Shown: positions 47,481 through 57,031, counted from the stretch's first letter. The stretch: 64,000 nt of DNA from Terriglobia bacterium (GCA_020073345.1 JAIQFI010000030.1:1-64000), one strand, 5' to 3'. Notes: generated from the letters alone by a model not told the origin. Program-made: numbers and translations.

Positions 47481-48844
47481 TGCCGGAGCCCGACCAACCC
47501 AAGTTTGGCGCGGCTCTCAACACGGATTTTTACGAACTCACCATGGCGGCGGGCTACTTCGAGGCCGGCAAGGCCCAGGACCGCGCCACATTCGAGTTGT
47601 TCGTGCGGCGTCTGCCGTGGAATCGCAACTTTGTCCTCGCGGCTGGATTGACTCAGGCGGTCGATTATCTCCTGAATCTCAAATTCACAGGCGCGGAGAT
47701 CGCGTATCTAAAGACGCTGCCACAGTTCGAGCACACGCGTCCCGAGTTCTTCGACATGCTCGCCGGGTTGCGGTTCACGGGCGACCTGTTTGCCGTGCGC
47801 GAGGGTACGCCGCTGTTTGCGGGAGAGCCGTTTCTGACCGTCCGGGCGCCTTTGATCGAAGCGCAACTGATCGAGACGTATCTGCTGGCTACCATCGGAT
47901 TTCAATCGACCATCGCCACCAAAGCCGCACGCGTGGTGAGGGCCGCCCTGGGACATGCAGTCGTCGAGTTCGGTACGCGCCGCGCGCACTCTCCAGAAGC
48001 CGGCGTGCTGGCGGCGCGCGCGGCCTATATCGGCGGCTGCGCGGGCACCAGCAATGCCGAGACAGGGTTTCGCTATGGCATTCCCGTATTCGGCACCGCA
48101 GCGCACTCCTGGGTGATGTCGTTTCCCAGCGAGCTGGCGGCTTTCGAGCGGCTGCAACAACTGTTGGGCGAGAGCACCATTTACCTGATCGATACCTACG
48201 ATACGCTCGAAGGCGCCCGCCGCGCCGCATCGCTCGGGCGCCCGTTATGGGGAGTAAGGTTAGACAGCGGCAACCTGGGTGAACTCGCGAGCGCCGTTCG
48301 GCGGATTCTGAACGAAGCCGGCCTGGAAGATTCCAAGATCATGGCCACAGGCGATCTGAACGAGTACAAGATTCAGGAGCTGATGGCCGCTCGCGCGCCT
48401 ATTGACGTTTTTGGAGTGGGTACAGAGTTGGCCACGTCGGCCGATGCGCCATCGCTGGGCGTGGTGTACAAGCTGGTGGAACTGGAAGAAGCCGGCGGCC
48501 GCCGTTATCCCGTGAAACTTAGTCATGACAAACAGACGCTGCCGGGAGCCAAGCAAATCTTCCGGTATGCCGACCACGACGTGCTGGCGCGCTCCAGCGA
48601 ATGCTACTCCTGCGGAGAGGGCGGAGCCGTGTGCGAGGCACTGCAGCGTCCGGTGATGATCGGAGGCGGGCTGGCGGAATCGCTTCCGACGGTCGTCGAG
48701 GCCCGGCGATTTGCTTCGGAATCGTTGGGCCGGCTGCCCGCCACTTGCCTGAGCCTGTTCACCGGTGAACCCGCTTGGCGCGTGGACATCAGTCCCGAGC
48801 TCACGACGTTGTATGAGACCGTCAGTAAAGGCGCGGCAGTATGA
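47480..48844 (+). CDS. pncB: Nicotinate phosphoribosyltransferase
   Basis: Makes nicotinate mononucleotide from nicotinate and PRPP in NAD salvage. The 454-aa type II PRTase contains NTDFYELTMAAGYF, EFGTRRAHSPEAG, GTSNAETGFRYG, HSWVMSFPSE with the phosphorylated-His region, and VRLDSGNLGELA, all characteristic. The GTG start overlaps the DUF4340 stop by one base, and the stop overlaps the pncA start (ATGA), so it is translationally coupled on both sides. Confidence 0.95.
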   Translation: MPEPDQPKFGAALNTDFYELTMAAGYFEAGKAQDRATFELFVRRLPWNRNFVLAAGLTQAVDYLLNLKFTGAEIAYLKTLPQFEHTRPEFFDMLAGLRFTGDLFAVREGTPLFAGEPFLTVRAPLIEAQLIETYLLATIGFQSTIATKAARVVRAALGHAVVEFGTRRAHSPEAGVLAARAAYIGGCAGTSNAETGFRYGIPVFGTAAHSWVMSFPSELAAFERLQQLLGESTIYLIDTYDTLEGARRAASLGRPLWGVRLDSGNLGELASAVRRILNEAGLEDSKIMATGDLNEYKIQELMAARAPIDVFGVGTELATSADAPSLGVVYKLVELEEAGGRRYPVKLSHDKQTLPGAKQIFRYADHDVLARSSECYSCGEGGAVCEALQRPVMIGGGLAESLPTVVEARRFASESLGRLPATCLSLFTGEPAWRVDISPELTTLYETVSKGAAV

Positions 48845-49437
48845 AAACCGTCTTCTTCGACGTGGACACGCAGCTGGATTTTCTGTATCCCGCCGGTGCG
48901 TTGTATGTTCCGGGCGCGGAATCCATCGTCTCTCACGTGGCCGCGCTCCACCGATACGCCGCCGACCACGGCATTCCGGTGGTCTCGACCATAGATGCGC
49001 ACACGGAAAACGATCCTGAGTTTCGGGACTGGCCCCCGCACTGCGTCACCGGAACCGCCGGACAGCAGAAACCCGCCGCTACGTTGCTCGAGCCGCGCAC
49101 GACGCTTCGCAGCGCGCGCCAAGATTTTGATCTTAAAGACGCCCGGCAGATTCTGCTCGAGAAACAGTCCGTCGATTGCTTCACCAACGCGAACCTGCCG
49201 GCATTGCTCGACCGCCTGCGCGCGGAACAGTGCGTGATCTATGGAGTGGTCACCGAGATTTGCGTGAAAAATGCGGCTCTGGGCTTGCTCAAATCGGGCC
49301 GGCGGGTGGAGTTAGTAACCGATGCGGTACGCAGCCTGGACGACGCAAAGTGCTCGCAATTCTTCCAGGAGTTCGCGGCGGCCGGCGGGGAGACTACGAC
49401 TGTGCAACAGGTAACAGGGTTCTCCCTAGGCGTCTGA
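48841..49437 (+). CDS. pncA: Nicotinamidase / isochorismatase-family hydrolase
   Basis: Deamidates nicotinamide to nicotinate, the step before pncB. The 198-aa protein has the N-terminal FDVDTQLDF with the catalytic Asp, STIDAHTENDPEF with metal ligands, WPPHCVTGTAGQ, LEKQSVDCF with the catalytic Lys and VVTEICVKNAA with the nucleophilic Cys. All triad residues are present. It is co-translated with pncB and followed by an intrinsic terminator. Confidence 0.92.
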   Translation: MKTVFFDVDTQLDFLYPAGALYVPGAESIVSHVAALHRYAADHGIPVVSTIDAHTENDPEFRDWPPHCVTGTAGQQKPAATLLEPRTTLRSARQDFDLKDARQILLEKQSVDCFTNANLPALLDRLRAEQCVIYGVVTEICVKNAALGLLKSGRRVELVTDAVRSLDDAKCSQFFQEFAAAGGETTTVQQVTGFSLGV

Positions 49438-49516
49438 CATCGTTTCGCCTGAGAGATTTCGACTCGACTCCCCACTAACAGACCGGATGGACGAATTGTC
49501 CTCCGAACCGTGGATT

Positions 49517-49575
49517 AGGCGTCCTGCCCGAGTCGCTCACCCTGTTGGGCCCAATCGGGTGGGGCGCCTATTTTC
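49517..49575 (+). terminator. Rho-independent terminator between pncA and lpxD
   Basis: A 15-bp stem (49517-49531 paired with 49555-49569, three G-U wobbles, no mismatch) with a 23-nt loop is followed by ATTTTC. It lies 80 bp after the pncA stop and before the lpxD start, so it should end the Gld-pnc transcript. Confidence 0.7.
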
Positions 49576-49624
49576 ATTCACCCCCCTAAATCGAATACTC
49601 TTTAAATTACAGGAGCCCAAAGGC

Positions 49625-50614
49625 TTGCGCGTCAAGGAACTGGCCACCTGGCTGGAAGCGCCCTGGGAGGGCGAAGGAGACCGTGAAATCCGCCGCGTCG
49701 CGCCGCTCGAAGACGCTGGCGATGAGGACCTGTCGTTCGTCTCCAACGGCCGCTCCGTCAAACTGGCCAGCCTCTCCCGCGCCGCGTGCCTTCTGGTTCC
49801 CGACGACTTCATAAACGATCCTCGCCGCACAGTCATTCGCACCCACGACCCCCGGGCCGCCGTTGCTCGCGCCATTCCAATTCTGCATCCTCATCCAGAG
49901 CCGGCTCCGGGCGTCCATCCGACTGCCGTATTGGGCCCGGGCGCGGTGATCGGCAAAGGCGCTTCGATCGGGCCCTTGGTGAGCGTGGGCGCCGGGGTAC
50001 ATATCGGCGAAGGCACCTCCATCGGAGCCGGGTCGGTCATCGGGGACTATGCCCGCATCGGCGCGCACTGCGTATTGCACCCGCGCGTCACTCTGTATCA
50101 CGAAGTGACCTTGGGGAATCACGTCATCTTGCACTCGGGTTGTGTCATCGGAGCCGACGGTTTCGGCTTTGTGCTTACCAACGGAGCCTACGAAAAATTC
50201 CCGCAAGTGGGCCATGTGATGATCGGCGACGACGTGGAGATCGGCGCCAATTCCTGCGTGGACCGGGCCGCCCTGGGCGTCACTTCCATCGGCGAGGGCG
50301 CCAAGCTCGACAACCTGGTGCACATCGCCCATAACTGCCGCATCGGCCGCCATGTCGTGATCGCGGCGCAGACGGGACTCTCCGGCGGCGTCGTGGTGGA
50401 GGACTACGCCGTGATCGGCGGGCAGGTCGGGATCGGCGATAAAGCGCGGATCGAATCGCACGCCGTGCTGGGTTCCGGAAGCGGCGTCCTCACCTCGAAG
50501 ATCGTACGTGCGGGGCAGGTCATGTGGGGCACGCCGGCCCGGCCCTTGAAGCAATACCTGGAGCAGCTGGCGGTGCTATCTCGCTTGGCGAAAAAACGCC
50601 GCCGCGAAAACTAG
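49625..50614 (+). CDS. lpxD: UDP-3-O-(3-hydroxyacyl)glucosamine N-acyltransferase LpxD
   Basis: Third step of lipid A synthesis: transfers a hydroxyacyl chain to the 2-amine. The 329-aa protein has the N-terminal uridine-binding domain (RVKELATWL, DLSFVSNGRS), hexapeptide repeats, and the catalytic stretch DNLVHIAHNCRIG with His236 in the position of E. coli His239. The start TTG 49625 is supported by AGGAG at 49611-49615; earlier in-frame starts back to 49487 cross the terminator hairpin. It stands apart from the lpxA-lpxI operon. Confidence 0.94.
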   Translation: MRVKELATWLEAPWEGEGDREIRRVAPLEDAGDEDLSFVSNGRSVKLASLSRAACLLVPDDFINDPRRTVIRTHDPRAAVARAIPILHPHPEPAPGVHPTAVLGPGAVIGKGASIGPLVSVGAGVHIGEGTSIGAGSVIGDYARIGAHCVLHPRVTLYHEVTLGNHVILHSGCVIGADGFGFVLTNGAYEKFPQVGHVMIGDDVEIGANSCVDRAALGVTSIGEGAKLDNLVHIAHNCRIGRHVVIAAQTGLSGGVVVEDYAVIGGQVGIGDKARIESHAVLGSGSGVLTSKIVRAGQVMWGTPARPLKQYLEQLAVLSRLAKKRRREN

Positions 50615-51684
50615 CGCGGCCACTCCAGCGCTTCAGTCAGACTCAATCCCGAGTCGAGGTAAACCACCAGCCGAAAGCGAACCTTGCCGGATGTGTTTCT
50701 GTAAACGAAGTTTCCATTGCTCAGATTGTCGCGGTCGAGCGGCACGCGCTTGGTTTCGCCGCCATCGTCGATCTCCAGCACACCGCTGCTCGCGGAGAGT
50801 ACCGCTCGCGCTTTGGGATTCCACCGAATCGTGAGGTTCTCGCCGGTGTGCTCCACCGCGAGCGAAAGGGTGAAATCGGAAGCGCCGCGCAGCGGTGCGG
50901 TGATCCGCGAGGCTTCATAGCCCAACAGCACTCCCAGTAACAGGAAGACGAAGCTCGCCACCAACCACATGCCGGTACGCGATTTGGGCGCGCGCCGCCC
51001 GTTCGGCTCCGGCGGCTCCGGCTGCGGGGATTGCGAAGCGGCGTCGATGGGTTCGCGCGGTGGGGAGGAAGCCGGGGCTTCATCCGAAGCCGGCTCTGTG
51101 TCCGTTCGCATTCGTTCTTGCATGGGCGGGCGCCGGGGCGGCTCTTCCCCGGTCATCTCCCAGCGGCGGAACGGGAATTCCAGCCGTGTCGCAGAGGGGA
51201 ACACTCCCTTTTCCCGAACGAAGAAACCGCCCACGCTAGGCTTGGTCGCGAACGGTTTCACCAGCAGCGCGACCTGAGCCGGCGAAGGGAAATTCCCGTC
51301 AAGCAACTGGATGTCTTCCGGCTGAAGAGCGAGCCCGTCGCGAGTGTGACTGCGATAATATCCAACGATTTCCGCACTCCGGCGCCGGCACGCCTCGCCG
51401 AATACGATCCTCTCGGATTCGGTCAGCAGGAAGGAGGGTCCGCGAGTGTATGTGCAGGGAATCGGCTCGAAGTCCTCGATCTGGACGGTACTAACAGGAC
51501 CCGGCTGAATGGCCCCTGTCAGGATACCGCCGACTTCGGCGCCGCGCTTGGGCACAGCTCCAAATCCGCGCATGATTTCCGCTGCCATGCGGTCGACCAC
51601 GTCGAGGCGCAGATGGATCACCACCGGCTGTCCTGGAACTTCCCACACGAAGTAACCAGGGACGCCTTGTATCGCTGGCTCCAT
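50611..51684 (-). CDS. Mov34/JAB (JAMM)-like domain membrane protein with a degenerate metal site
   Basis: A 357-aa protein. Residues 30-165 resemble the JAMM fold with Glu50 (GAEVGGILTG) and Asp124, but the conserved His-x-His-Pro reads Arg111-Ser-His113-Thr (YYRSHTR), so one metal ligand is lost. A Pro/Glu-rich disordered linker (residues 185-235), one transmembrane helix (about 238-257) and a C-terminal beta domain follow. It may bind but not cleave isopeptide bonds. The 3' end overlaps lpxD by 4 bp. Its role is unknown. Confidence 0.65.
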   Translation of the reverse strand: MEPAIQGVPGYFVWEVPGQPVVIHLRLDVVDRMAAEIMRGFGAVPKRGAEVGGILTGAIQPGPVSTVQIEDFEPIPCTYTRGPSFLLTESERIVFGEACRRRSAEIVGYYRSHTRDGLALQPEDIQLLDGNFPSPAQVALLVKPFATKPSVGGFFVREKGVFPSATRLEFPFRRWEMTGEEPPRRPPMQERMRTDTEPASDEAPASSPPREPIDAASQSPQPEPPEPNGRRAPKSRTGMWLVASFVFLLLGVLLGYEASRITAPLRGASDFTLSLAVEHTGENLTIRWNPKARAVLSASSGVLEIDDGGETKRVPLDRDNLSNGNFVYRNTSGKVRFRLVVYLDSGLSLTEALEWPR

Positions 51685-51709
51685 TTCAGTTAAGGTTCAT
51701 GGTACTACG

Positions 51710-52525
51710 ATGCCTGGTTCGCTCTACGTTGTCGCAACGCCGGTCGGCAATCTGGAAGACCTCACGCTGCGCGCCCTGCGCGTGCTGCGCGAGGCCGATC
51801 TGATCGCTTGCGAAGACACGCGGCAGACCGGCAAACTGCTGGCACACTTTGGCGTCGATAAGCCCATGGTCAGCTATCACGAGCATAATGAAGCTGGGCG
51901 GACACCGGAGCTGGTGGCGAAGCTCGAAGCCGGCGCGAACATTGCATTGGTCTCGGATGCGGGCACGCCGCTAGTCTCCGATCCGGGATACAGGCTGGTG
52001 GCCGCCGCGATCGGCGCGGGGATCCCCGTGGTCCCCATTCCCGGCGCATCGGCGGTGCTGGGTGCGCTGGCTGCGGCTGGCCTACCCACCGACGCATTTC
52101 GCTTCGGCGGCTTTCTGCCCGCCAAAACAGGTCAACGCAAGAAAGCCCTGGAACGGCTTCGGGACGAAGACTGCACCATGATCTTTTACGAAGCGCCGCA
52201 CCGGATTCTGGACGCGTTGTCGGACGTGTCCGCCGTGTACGGCGAGCGCCCGGTGGTGGTGGCGCGCGAGCTGACCAAACTGCACGAAGAATTCCTGCGC
52301 GGTACCGCGGAGGAGGTTCGCACGCAGCTCGCCGCGCGGCCTTCCGTCAAGGGGGAGATCACGCTGCTGATTGGGAAGGGCGCGCCTGTGGCCGCGGACA
52401 CGCCCGTGGACGAAGCGGTTCGAGAGCTGGAACAGAAGGGTGTGCCGCGCATGGATGCGATCAAGCGGGTGGCTCGCGAGCGCGGGCTTTCCAAACGGGA
52501 CGTTTATAAACAACTTACCCAGTAG
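51710..52525 (+). CDS. rsmI: 16S rRNA (cytidine(1402)-2'-O)-methyltransferase RsmI
   Basis: Methylates C1402 in the decoding centre. The 271-aa tetrapyrrole-methylase-fold protein has LYVVATPVGNLEDLTLRAL, DLIACEDTRQTGKLL, LVSDAGTPLVSDPGYRLV and IPGASAV, which together identify RsmI. It is divergent from the JAMM-like gene with a 25-bp gap. Its 3' end overlaps hemH by 11 bp on the opposite strand. Confidence 0.95.
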   Translation: MPGSLYVVATPVGNLEDLTLRALRVLREADLIACEDTRQTGKLLAHFGVDKPMVSYHEHNEAGRTPELVAKLEAGANIALVSDAGTPLVSDPGYRLVAAAIGAGIPVVPIPGASAVLGALAAAGLPTDAFRFGGFLPAKTGQRKKALERLRDEDCTMIFYEAPHRILDALSDVSAVYGERPVVVARELTKLHEEFLRGTAEEVRTQLAARPSVKGEITLLIGKGAPVAADTPVDEAVRELEQKGVPRMDAIKRVARERGLSKRDVYKQLTQ

Positions 52526-53462
52526 GTCCGGCCTTCAGGCCGGACGCCGCTGGCCGGCGAGGAGCAGCGCAACACCCTTCCGCGCACGGCGCGTGATCCT
52601 GCTCGACGAGCTCGGCAATCATCTCGATCATCGCCGGGTGCGTCCCCACGGTCCCCGCGCGGACCATCTTCACGCCCAGTTCGACGCACAAGGCCCGTGC
52701 TTCCGTGTCGAGGTCGTAGAGCACTTCCATGTGATCGGAAAGGAACCCGATCGGCACGACCACCACATCGGAGCGGATGTCGCGCAGGTAATCGCCGATA
52801 TCGGGTTCGAGCCAGGGCTGTCCAGGCGGCCCGCTACGGCTCTGGTAGACCAGCTTCCAGTCATTTCTCCCGATGCGCCCGACGCCTTGGGCCACCGCCG
52901 CGCAAGCCTGCTCCAATTCGCGGACATACGGACTGGATTCCGCCATGGACAAAGGCACGCTATGGGCCGTGAACACCAGCCGTTCTTGCGGAAGCTCCGC
53001 CAGCGCCGTTCGCACGCGATCGGTCATCGCTTCGATGAACTTCGGGTGCGCGGAGAATGGCCGAATTTTGTCGATCCTCAGTTGTCCGCGGGCGTTTTCG
53101 ATGTCTTCGATGTACTGCCGACATCCGGAGTACGATCCGAAGGCCGAGGTCACGAAAGCCACGACCCGCTTTATCCCGTCGTCACGCATCTGGCGCGTAG
53201 TGTCCGCGAGCAACGGATGCCAATTGCGATTGCCCCAATAAATAGGGATTTTCACCACCGCGCGAAGTGCCTCAATCAAGGCGCGATTCTGATCGTTGAT
53301 GGGGCTGCGTCCGTCGAAGTGGTAATAATGCTCGGCGACTTCGAGCATGCGCTCGCGGGGAACATTTCGCCCGCGCAGGACGTTCTCGAGAAACGGGATC
53401 ACGTCTTCGCGTTTTTCAGGACCGCCGAAGGAAACGATCAGCAGAGCGTCGTAGTGGCTCAC
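52515..53462 (-). CDS. hemH: Ferrochelatase
   Basis: Inserts Fe2+ into protoporphyrin IX (or coproporphyrin III) at the end of heme synthesis. The 315-aa protein has LLIVSFGGPEKRED, LVFTAHSVPLSMA with a metal-site His, and VVVPIGFLSDHMEVLYDLD with the second catalytic His. The C-terminus carries a CAEGCC cluster that might bind a metal or an Fe-S cluster. GTG 53462 is chosen because upstream sequence belongs to the kinase-like gene; its start overlaps that gene's stop by 4 bp (GTGA). Confidence 0.93.
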   Translation of the reverse strand: MSHYDALLIVSFGGPEKREDVIPFLENVLRGRNVPRERMLEVAEHYYHFDGRSPINDQNRALIEALRAVVKIPIYWGNRNWHPLLADTTRQMRDDGIKRVVAFVTSAFGSYSGCRQYIEDIENARGQLRIDKIRPFSAHPKFIEAMTDRVRTALAELPQERLVFTAHSVPLSMAESSPYVRELEQACAAVAQGVGRIGRNDWKLVYQSRSGPPGQPWLEPDIGDYLRDIRSDVVVVPIGFLSDHMEVLYDLDTEARALCVELGVKMVRAGTVGTHPAMIEMIAELVEQDHAPCAEGCCAAPRRPAASGLKAGPTG

Positions 53463-55597
53463 TTCTTCAGTGTAGACGTCCAGTTCAGCACGACCTTGTA
53501 CGGCGAAGTCGCGCTCTGCGGCACCGGGATCAGGAATTTTTGCCCATCCCGCGTCACGTTCCAAAAGGCTACTCCCGGCGGCCCCTTGAACAGGGGCTTC
53601 GGAATTCCCGCATGAAACCCCGCACCGGTCGTCACCTGCACCGACATGATCGTCCCGTCGGGCGCTGCATAAAACAACTCCTTGCCGTTGCCGTTCCAAT
53701 GCGGGCTGATACCACCGCCCTTGGAAACCGTCACTACTTCTCCATGGGACGACATCGACGCCGGGTCGAAAGGCCGGACGTAGGCTTCATCCTTGCCGGT
53801 GTCGTCGGACGTATAGCTGAACCATCGGCCATCGGGTGAGAATTGGCCGCCGCGTTCATTGAACATGGTCTTCACCAACGGAACGGCCTTGCGGTCTCCA
53901 GCGGATCCGCTCATCGAAAGCACCCAGATGTCGGCTTTGCCTCCGGCCACGGCGGTATACACCAGAAACCGCCCATCGCGCGACCAGGCTGTGGGAAGCG
54001 CGGATGCGCCAGTCAACCCAGGCTTGAAGAATAGTTCCTCGGCACTGCCTCCGTTGGCGGCGCGGCGGTAGAGATTCCATTCCTGGTTGCGCTGAGAAGC
54101 GAACACGATCTCGCTACCATCCGGGGACCAGACCGGCGAAAAATCGAGGGCTGGGTCGGATGTGAACCGGGTGGGCACTCCTCGAGCAAGGTCGAGAATC
54201 CAGATGTCAACATTCTCGCCGCCGTGCGCCGCCGCCATACGCGTACCATCTGGCGAGAGTGGGATTCCCAGGACATAAATGTCGGGATTACCCACCGTCC
54301 CCAGAACCTTGCCCTGGCGATCGAACCAAGTCAACTGACCCGGAGTGGCCGGTCCCCCGCCCGTCGGCAGGGACGTCTGGCCCGCGCGGTATACCAGACT
54401 CGTCCGGGAAGCCGTAAAACCGACGTTTGCTACCTTATCGGCAATGGGAAACACCTCGCCTTCCAGCTGGAGCGTTTTGGTGTTGAACGCCTGTGCCACC
54501 AGTGTTCCCGGATCCGCGTCGCTGGTAGTCCGGACAAACAGGAGGTATCCGCCGCTGCCTTCAGGCGAACCCACGAAATTCACCAGCGAACGGTAAGGGA
54601 GCAGCTTGGTGGGGTGTTGCTCGCCGGGCTTGGCATCCAGCGCGCCAAGAAAAATGCCGCTGTCCGTCCCTGCGGCCATGCCGAAGTGCTCATATACAAA
54701 ATGCCTTCCGTCCGGCAAGAGCACGGGCGAAATATCGAAGCCGGTGTCAACGCTGGTCAAGGCCGTCGCAGCTCCTCCCGTGGCGGGTACCTCGAACAGG
54801 CCGTTGCCGGGTCCCGATAAACCAAAGACAATCCGGTTGTCAGAGGTCCAGAAGCCTCCCCAGACTTGGTTAGGCACCGTTGAAAGTGTTTGCGCGGGCC
54901 CGCCCGAAACTTCGATCCTCTTCAGTTTGTCCGAGGTTCCGAACACGATATTGCGGCTGTCGGGCGACCAGAAGGGGGCACCGTTGGCGCCGTCGGTACC
55001 GTCCAGAGGCCGTGCCTCCAGCGTTTCCAGAGACCGGACCCATAACTGCGAGACGCCGGCCGCGCCCGTCGCGATGAACGCGAGCGTCCTTCCATCCGGT
55101 GAGACGCTGACCAGGCTGCTGAAGTTGACCTGATCGGGCTGGACGATCTCAAAACGAACCGCTTCGGCCGCGGCCGGTTTCCGGCGCAGATACAGGAAGG
55201 CGATTACTCCGGCCGTAATCACTGCGAAGACCGCGACCACCCACACGACGGTCGACCTGGCGCTTCTCGCCTGGTTTGATGTTGCCCCCTCCGCTCGGAT
55301 CGGGTGGGTGAGCGCCGCTTCAATTTGAATCCGCAGGTCGCCGATATCCCGCAACCGGCGGGAGGAATCCTTCTGCAAGCACCGCTCCAGTAATCCCTGA
55401 ACTCCAGGCGGCAACGGCGGCAATCTCGACCAGTCGGGTTCCTGCTCGAGCACGTGCACGATGATGTGAGAGACATCCCTGCCCTGAAACGCCCTGCGGC
55501 CGCTGAGCATTTCGAACAGGACCACGCCAAAGGACCAGATATCCGTGCGCTTATCGACGGGCTTGCCCTGGGCCTGTTCGGAAGTCACGGGGGCCAT
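53459..55597 (-). pseudogene. 5'-truncated Ser/Thr kinase with TolB/WD40-like beta-propeller
   Basis: An open frame of 712 codons from ATG 55597. It begins in the middle of a protein kinase C-lobe (SEQAQGKPVDKRTDIWSFGVVLFEMLSGRRAF), lacking the glycine loop, the VAIK lysine, HRDLKP and DFG. A transmembrane helix (VVWVVAVFAVITAGVIAFLYL) and a TolB/WD40-like propeller with repeated SPDGR motifs (VSVSPDGRTLAF, PFWSPDSRNIVF) follow and are intact. The kinase similarity stops near 55600, about 280 bp from an integrase start, so the 5' part was probably lost by integration or deletion. The propeller part might still be made. Confidence 0.75.
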
Positions 55598-55877
55598 TGA
55601 AAACACGCAACTTGCTGATTTTAGGAACCTCCAGAGAATCCAAAAGGCCCAGAAGATCGCCCTACACACACGTAAACACACACGCGAGCCGTCCAAGCCC
55701 GCCGTCGGCTCCGGCTTGGGGGCGGTGCCGCAAGGTGAACTTGCACGGCATCGGTGTGTTCAAACATCGGTCGGCGTGGAGCGGCGCGTCCACGGAAAGA
55801 ATCGACCGGGCCCATCTCATCGCCTCCTTCCACGGTTGTCGTAATTGTACGTTGCGGCGACCAACCGGGTGGACGTC
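55598..55877. other. Non-coding junction between truncated kinase and integrase
   Basis: No convincing gene is seen. It contains a short AC-rich tract (CACACACGTAAACACACACG, 55661-55683 area). The attachment site of the integrase-bearing element is expected here or just upstream, but no repeat partner was identified by eye. Confidence 0.4.
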
Positions 55878-56807
55878 ATGAACGGGGCGATCTTAACTCC
55901 GCGAGCCGCTGCGCTTGGGAGGATCAAAGCCCTGGTCCTCGACACTCTCCCCTCCCCTGAGAGTAAGCGGGCTTATGGTCAGGCCCTCGATGATTTCTTC
56001 CGCTGGTGTGGTGCGGAAGTGGTCGGCGGATTCACCAAGGCCACTGTCAATGCCTATCGAGCAGACCTCGAAACACGGCGTCTCTCGTCTTCCACCATTA
56101 ACCAGCGACTCTCTGCCATCCGCAAGCTCGCTATGGAGGCTGCCGACAACGGCTTCATGCCACCCGAGCAAGCCTCGGCGATTTCGCGGGTGAAGGGACC
56201 CAAACAATCCGGCATCCGTACCGGCCAGTGGCTAACTCGCGAACAGGCCGAACGCCTCATCTCGATTCCCAATCCGGCAACGCTGAAGGGCGCGCGAGAC
56301 CGGGCCCTACTGGCCGTCTTGATCGGCTGCGGCCTGCGACGCCGGGAAGCTACAACCCTTTCCGTCGAGCATATTCAGTTGCGTGACGCTCGTTGGGTAA
56401 TCGTAGACCTGATCGGCAAGGGCGCGAGAGTCCGTACTGTGCCGATGCCAAGTTGGACTAAACACGCCATCGACGCGTGGATGGCAGGGTCAGGGATTGG
56501 TAGCGGCTTGGTCTTCCGCAGCGTGAACAAAGCCGGGCGCGTCATCGGAAAGAGCATGACGGCGCGCAGCGTCTTCGAAATCGTCCACTGCGCTGGCGCC
56601 ACGATCGGCGTCCCCAATCTTGCTCCTCATGATCTTCGGCGCACATTTGCCAAGCTGGCGCACAAAGGTAAGGCCGCGTTAGAGCAGATCCAACTGAGTC
56701 TGGGACACGCATCCGTCACGACCACGGAACGGTATCTGGGCGTCAGACAGGATCTCTCGGACGCACCGTGCGACCACCTGGGGTTGACGATTGAGGTGCC
56801 TCGGTGA
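55878..56807 (+). CDS. Tyrosine recombinase / integrase
   Basis: A 309-aa XerC/D-like tyrosine recombinase. The N-terminal SAM-like core-binding domain (residues 15-100) precedes a catalytic domain with Arg154 region (GCGLRRREA), Lys181, His251-x-x-Arg254 (HDLRRT), His277 (LGHAS) and Tyr286 (TTTERYLG); the active site is complete. ATG 55878 is preferred; TTG 55845 adds 11 residues. The small HTH gene overlaps its stop (TGATG). It is presumably the mobility gene of the element that carries the AbiJ-like and SEC-C genes. Confidence 0.9.
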   Translation: MNGAILTPRAAALGRIKALVLDTLPSPESKRAYGQALDDFFRWCGAEVVGGFTKATVNAYRADLETRRLSSSTINQRLSAIRKLAMEAADNGFMPPEQASAISRVKGPKQSGIRTGQWLTREQAERLISIPNPATLKGARDRALLAVLIGCGLRRREATTLSVEHIQLRDARWVIVDLIGKGARVRTVPMPSWTKHAIDAWMAGSGIGSGLVFRSVNKAGRVIGKSMTARSVFEIVHCAGATIGVPNLAPHDLRRTFAKLAHKGKAALEQIQLSLGHASVTTTERYLGVRQDLSDAPCDHLGLTIEVPR

Positions 56808-57031
56808 TGCCGCCCGAGACCGCTACGAAAAATCCAGTAGGCCGTCCTCGCGTGAGCGTCACGCCGCAGCAGGTGCAGCAACTGCGGGGTCAAGGTGCTT
56901 CCTGGCGTCAAACCGCAAAGGCGCTGGGGATCGGCACTGCGACCGCTATGCGCCTGAACCTATCAAGGATGATGGAGTCCCGTCCCAATATCCAAGAGAC
57001 GAGTCCCCGATTTCTCGGGGACGGCACTTAA
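56807..57031 (+). CDS. Small resolvase-type helix-turn-helix protein
   Basis: A 74-aa protein whose middle (GRPRVSVTPQQVQQLRGQGASWRQTAKALGIGTATAMRL) is a Hin-recombinase-like HTH, without the catalytic Ser domain. It may be a DNA-binding partner of the integrase (a recombination directionality factor) or a resolvase fragment. ATG 56807 overlaps the integrase stop (TGATG), so the genes are translationally coupled. Confidence 0.65.
   Translation: MPPETATKNPVGRPRVSVTPQQVQQLRGQGASWRQTAKALGIGTATAMRLNLSRMMESRPNIQETSPRFLGDGT

Noticed and set aside
49607-50554. 315-codon minus-strand open frame
   Set aside because: It is antisense to LpxD, which has its full catalytic motif.
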